A DNA stretch of 9,138 bases from Deinococcus marmoris DSM 12784 (GTDB taxonomy: Bacteria > Deinococcota > Deinococci > Deinococcales > Deinococcaceae), in contig NZ_JNIV01000139.1 in assembly GCF_000701405.1 (NCBI RefSeq), positions 1 to 9,138 on the forward strand, written 5' to 3'. The first letter of the stretch is position 1. Each line of letters starts with the position of its first letter. Position numbers and translations under genes: made by a program. The notes beneath the pieces are model-generated. The model made no database searches and was not told where the DNA came from. It was given only the letters and a program-made list of their open reading frames with translations. Below, piece after piece: positions 8,330 to 9,138 of this stretch.

Positions 8330-8829
8330 CCCGGAATCCGTGACAGCAGCGCCGTGGCCCGCGTCTGCACATGCGCCGGGGCCAGCCCCTCGGAGGTCTT
8401 GAAGCTCACGCCGACCTCGCTTTCCGGCAGCCCCAGCAGCGCCGCTACGTTGCACGCAATCCGGGCGCGCAGCGGCCCCAGCTTGGGCTTGTCCAGGGTG
8501 ACCACCAGGGCAATATTGACAGGCGCGTACCCGCGTTCACGCACCAGCTCCAGCACCCGCCCCAGGATCGCGCGCGAGTCCAGCCCGGCCCACAGCGGGT
8601 CGGTGTCGGGAAAGTAGTCGCCGATATCGCCCAGCGCCAGCCCCGAGAGCAGCGCGTCGGCCACTGCGTGCAGGACGGCGTCACCATCACTGTGGGCCAC
8701 CGTTCCCAGGGCCGCGCCAGGAATAGAGACTCCGCCCAGAATCAGAGAGTGCCCAGCGGCCAGTCGGTGTGCGTCCTCGCCGTAACCGACGCGGAGCGCC
8801 GGACCTGCCGGTTCAGATGAAAAAACCAT
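8326..8829 (-). CDS. ispF: 2-C-methyl-D-erythritol 2,4-cyclodiphosphate synthase
   Basis: IspF converts CDP-methylerythritol 2-phosphate to the cyclic diphosphate and releases CMP, the fifth step of the MEP isoprenoid pathway. In Deinococcus this would feed carotenoid, quinone and undecaprenyl synthesis. The 167-residue length is normal, with about 11 extra N-terminal residues. Visible motifs are [10 protein letters not shown] with metal ligands D19 and H21, [17 protein letters not shown] with the third ligand H54, [13 protein letters not shown], and [10 protein letters not shown] near the C-terminus. ATG 8829 is supported by a TATCTT -10 box 6 nt upstream, which implies a leaderless mRNA; there is no Shine-Dalgarno. 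The stop overlaps the probable TTG start of the trmL-like gene. Confidence 0.96.
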   Translation of the reverse strand: MVFSSEPAGPALRVGYGEDAHRLAAGHSLILGGVSIPGAALGTVAHSDGDAVLHAVADALLSGLALGDIGDYFPDTDPLWAGLDSRAILGRVLELVRERGYAPVNIALVVTLDKPKLGPLRARIACNVAALLGLPESEVGVSFKTSEGLAPAHVQTRATALLSRIPG

Positions 8830-8835
8830 GTGGGA

Positions 8836-8841
8836 AAGATA
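8836..8841 (-). promoter_or_regulatory. -10 box of a leaderless promoter (ispF)
   Basis: TATCTT, the same hexamer as the rRNA promoter -10, ends 6 nt before the ispF ATG on the minus strand. No clear -35 lies upstream. The remaining 146 bp to the next gene show no other signal I can support. Confidence 0.55.
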
Positions 8842-8987
8842 GTCGAACTGTGGATTAGAAGATCTTCGCGCTGATACGCCCTTCCTGAAATGCAGCCGGC
8901 CAGAGGAGGGGTATGGGTGCAGGAGACCAGCCGCTGGCGGCCCCGCTCACCACAGTTTCCGACACGGTAGCGGGACAACAGTCTTCT

Positions 8988-9138
8988 TCAGTGCCGGGGA
9001 GAACGGCGTGTCATGCTGGCACGCTCCAGAGCGTCGCCGTAAATCCTGATCAGTTGGTCATAGTTGCGCTGGGGCGAATAGGTGTCCTGGAAGGTCTGGA
9101 GCGCGCCGCCTCGCATACGTTGACGTTCCTCGGGATGC
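8988..9138 (-). CDS. probable glycosyltransferase, C-terminal end (partial)
   Basis: The last 49 codons of a gene that enters from the right edge and stops at TGA 8988-8990. The translated tail includes RMRGGALQTFQDTY, then SPQRNYDQLIRIYGDALERA. This pattern (an Arg/Ala helix, a TF..TYS turn, NYxQL and a final IY helix) is typical of the C-terminus of GT-B fold glycosyltransferases of the GT4/group 1 kind. No catalytic part is visible, so the family is a judgement from the tail and the substrate is unknown. The frame is well supported by its GC-rich third positions and the absence of stops. It lies 158 bp upstream of ispF, which has its own -10. Confidence 0.5.
   Translation of the reverse strand, partial: HPEERQRMRGGALQTFQDTYSPQRNYDQLIRIYGDALERASMTRRSPRH

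Noticed and set aside
7823..8455. A longer trmL-like gene starting at ATG 8455.
   Set aside because: It would overlap ispF by 130 nt, and the extra N-terminal residues are not TrmL-like.

Overview
The window is GC-rich bacterial chromosome and most likely comes from a Deinococcus. The main evidence is the 5' end of a 16S rRNA gene at the left edge, read on the minus strand, whose variable stretch has a Deinococcus-like sequence as I remember that genus. Supporting evidence is a set of genes whose -10 boxes sit 6-9 bases before the ATG, the leaderless arrangement known to be common in Deinococcus. No phage, insertion sequence, CRISPR array or defence island is visible. This is ordinary core chromosome with some interesting regulatory detail.

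Left part (1-2055): a strong rRNA promoter (about 430-458) fires leftward through a ~240-nt structured leader into 16S. prfB (release factor 2) reads divergently to the right and needs a programmed +1 frameshift at a CTT TGA C site after codon 18. The space between them carries a tandem 13-base repeat overlapping a possible prfB promoter.

Middle, plus strand (2056-4319): a soluble Hanks-type Ser/Thr kinase is followed by a two-gene thiol-redox unit. This is a secreted thioredoxin-like protein with a WCTNC motif and, two bases after its stop, a CcdA/DsbD-type membrane electron carrier. CcdA would pass reducing equivalents from the cytoplasm to the exported thioredoxin. A near-perfect 15-bp GC hairpin at 4331-4367 ends this unit and the converging cyclophilin gene.

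Right part, minus strand (4379-9138), read from right to left: the C-terminus of a probable glycosyltransferase cut by the window edge; ispF (isoprenoid MEP pathway) overlapping a TrmL-like tRNA 2'-O-methyltransferase; a 77-bp palindromic intergenic element; a membrane-anchored GGDEF diguanylate cyclase; an M29 metallo-aminopeptidase with all six metal ligands; and a cytoplasmic cyclophilin. ispF, the aminopeptidase and the cyclophilin each have a -10-like box 6-7 bases before the ATG, and the cyclase has one 9 bases before. These genes are therefore probably transcribed from their own, often leaderless, promoters rather than as one operon.

The items most worth following are the 77-bp inverted-repeat element (possible dispersed Deinococcus repeat), the leaderless promoter series, the prfB recoding site and the thioredoxin lacking the usual cis-proline.
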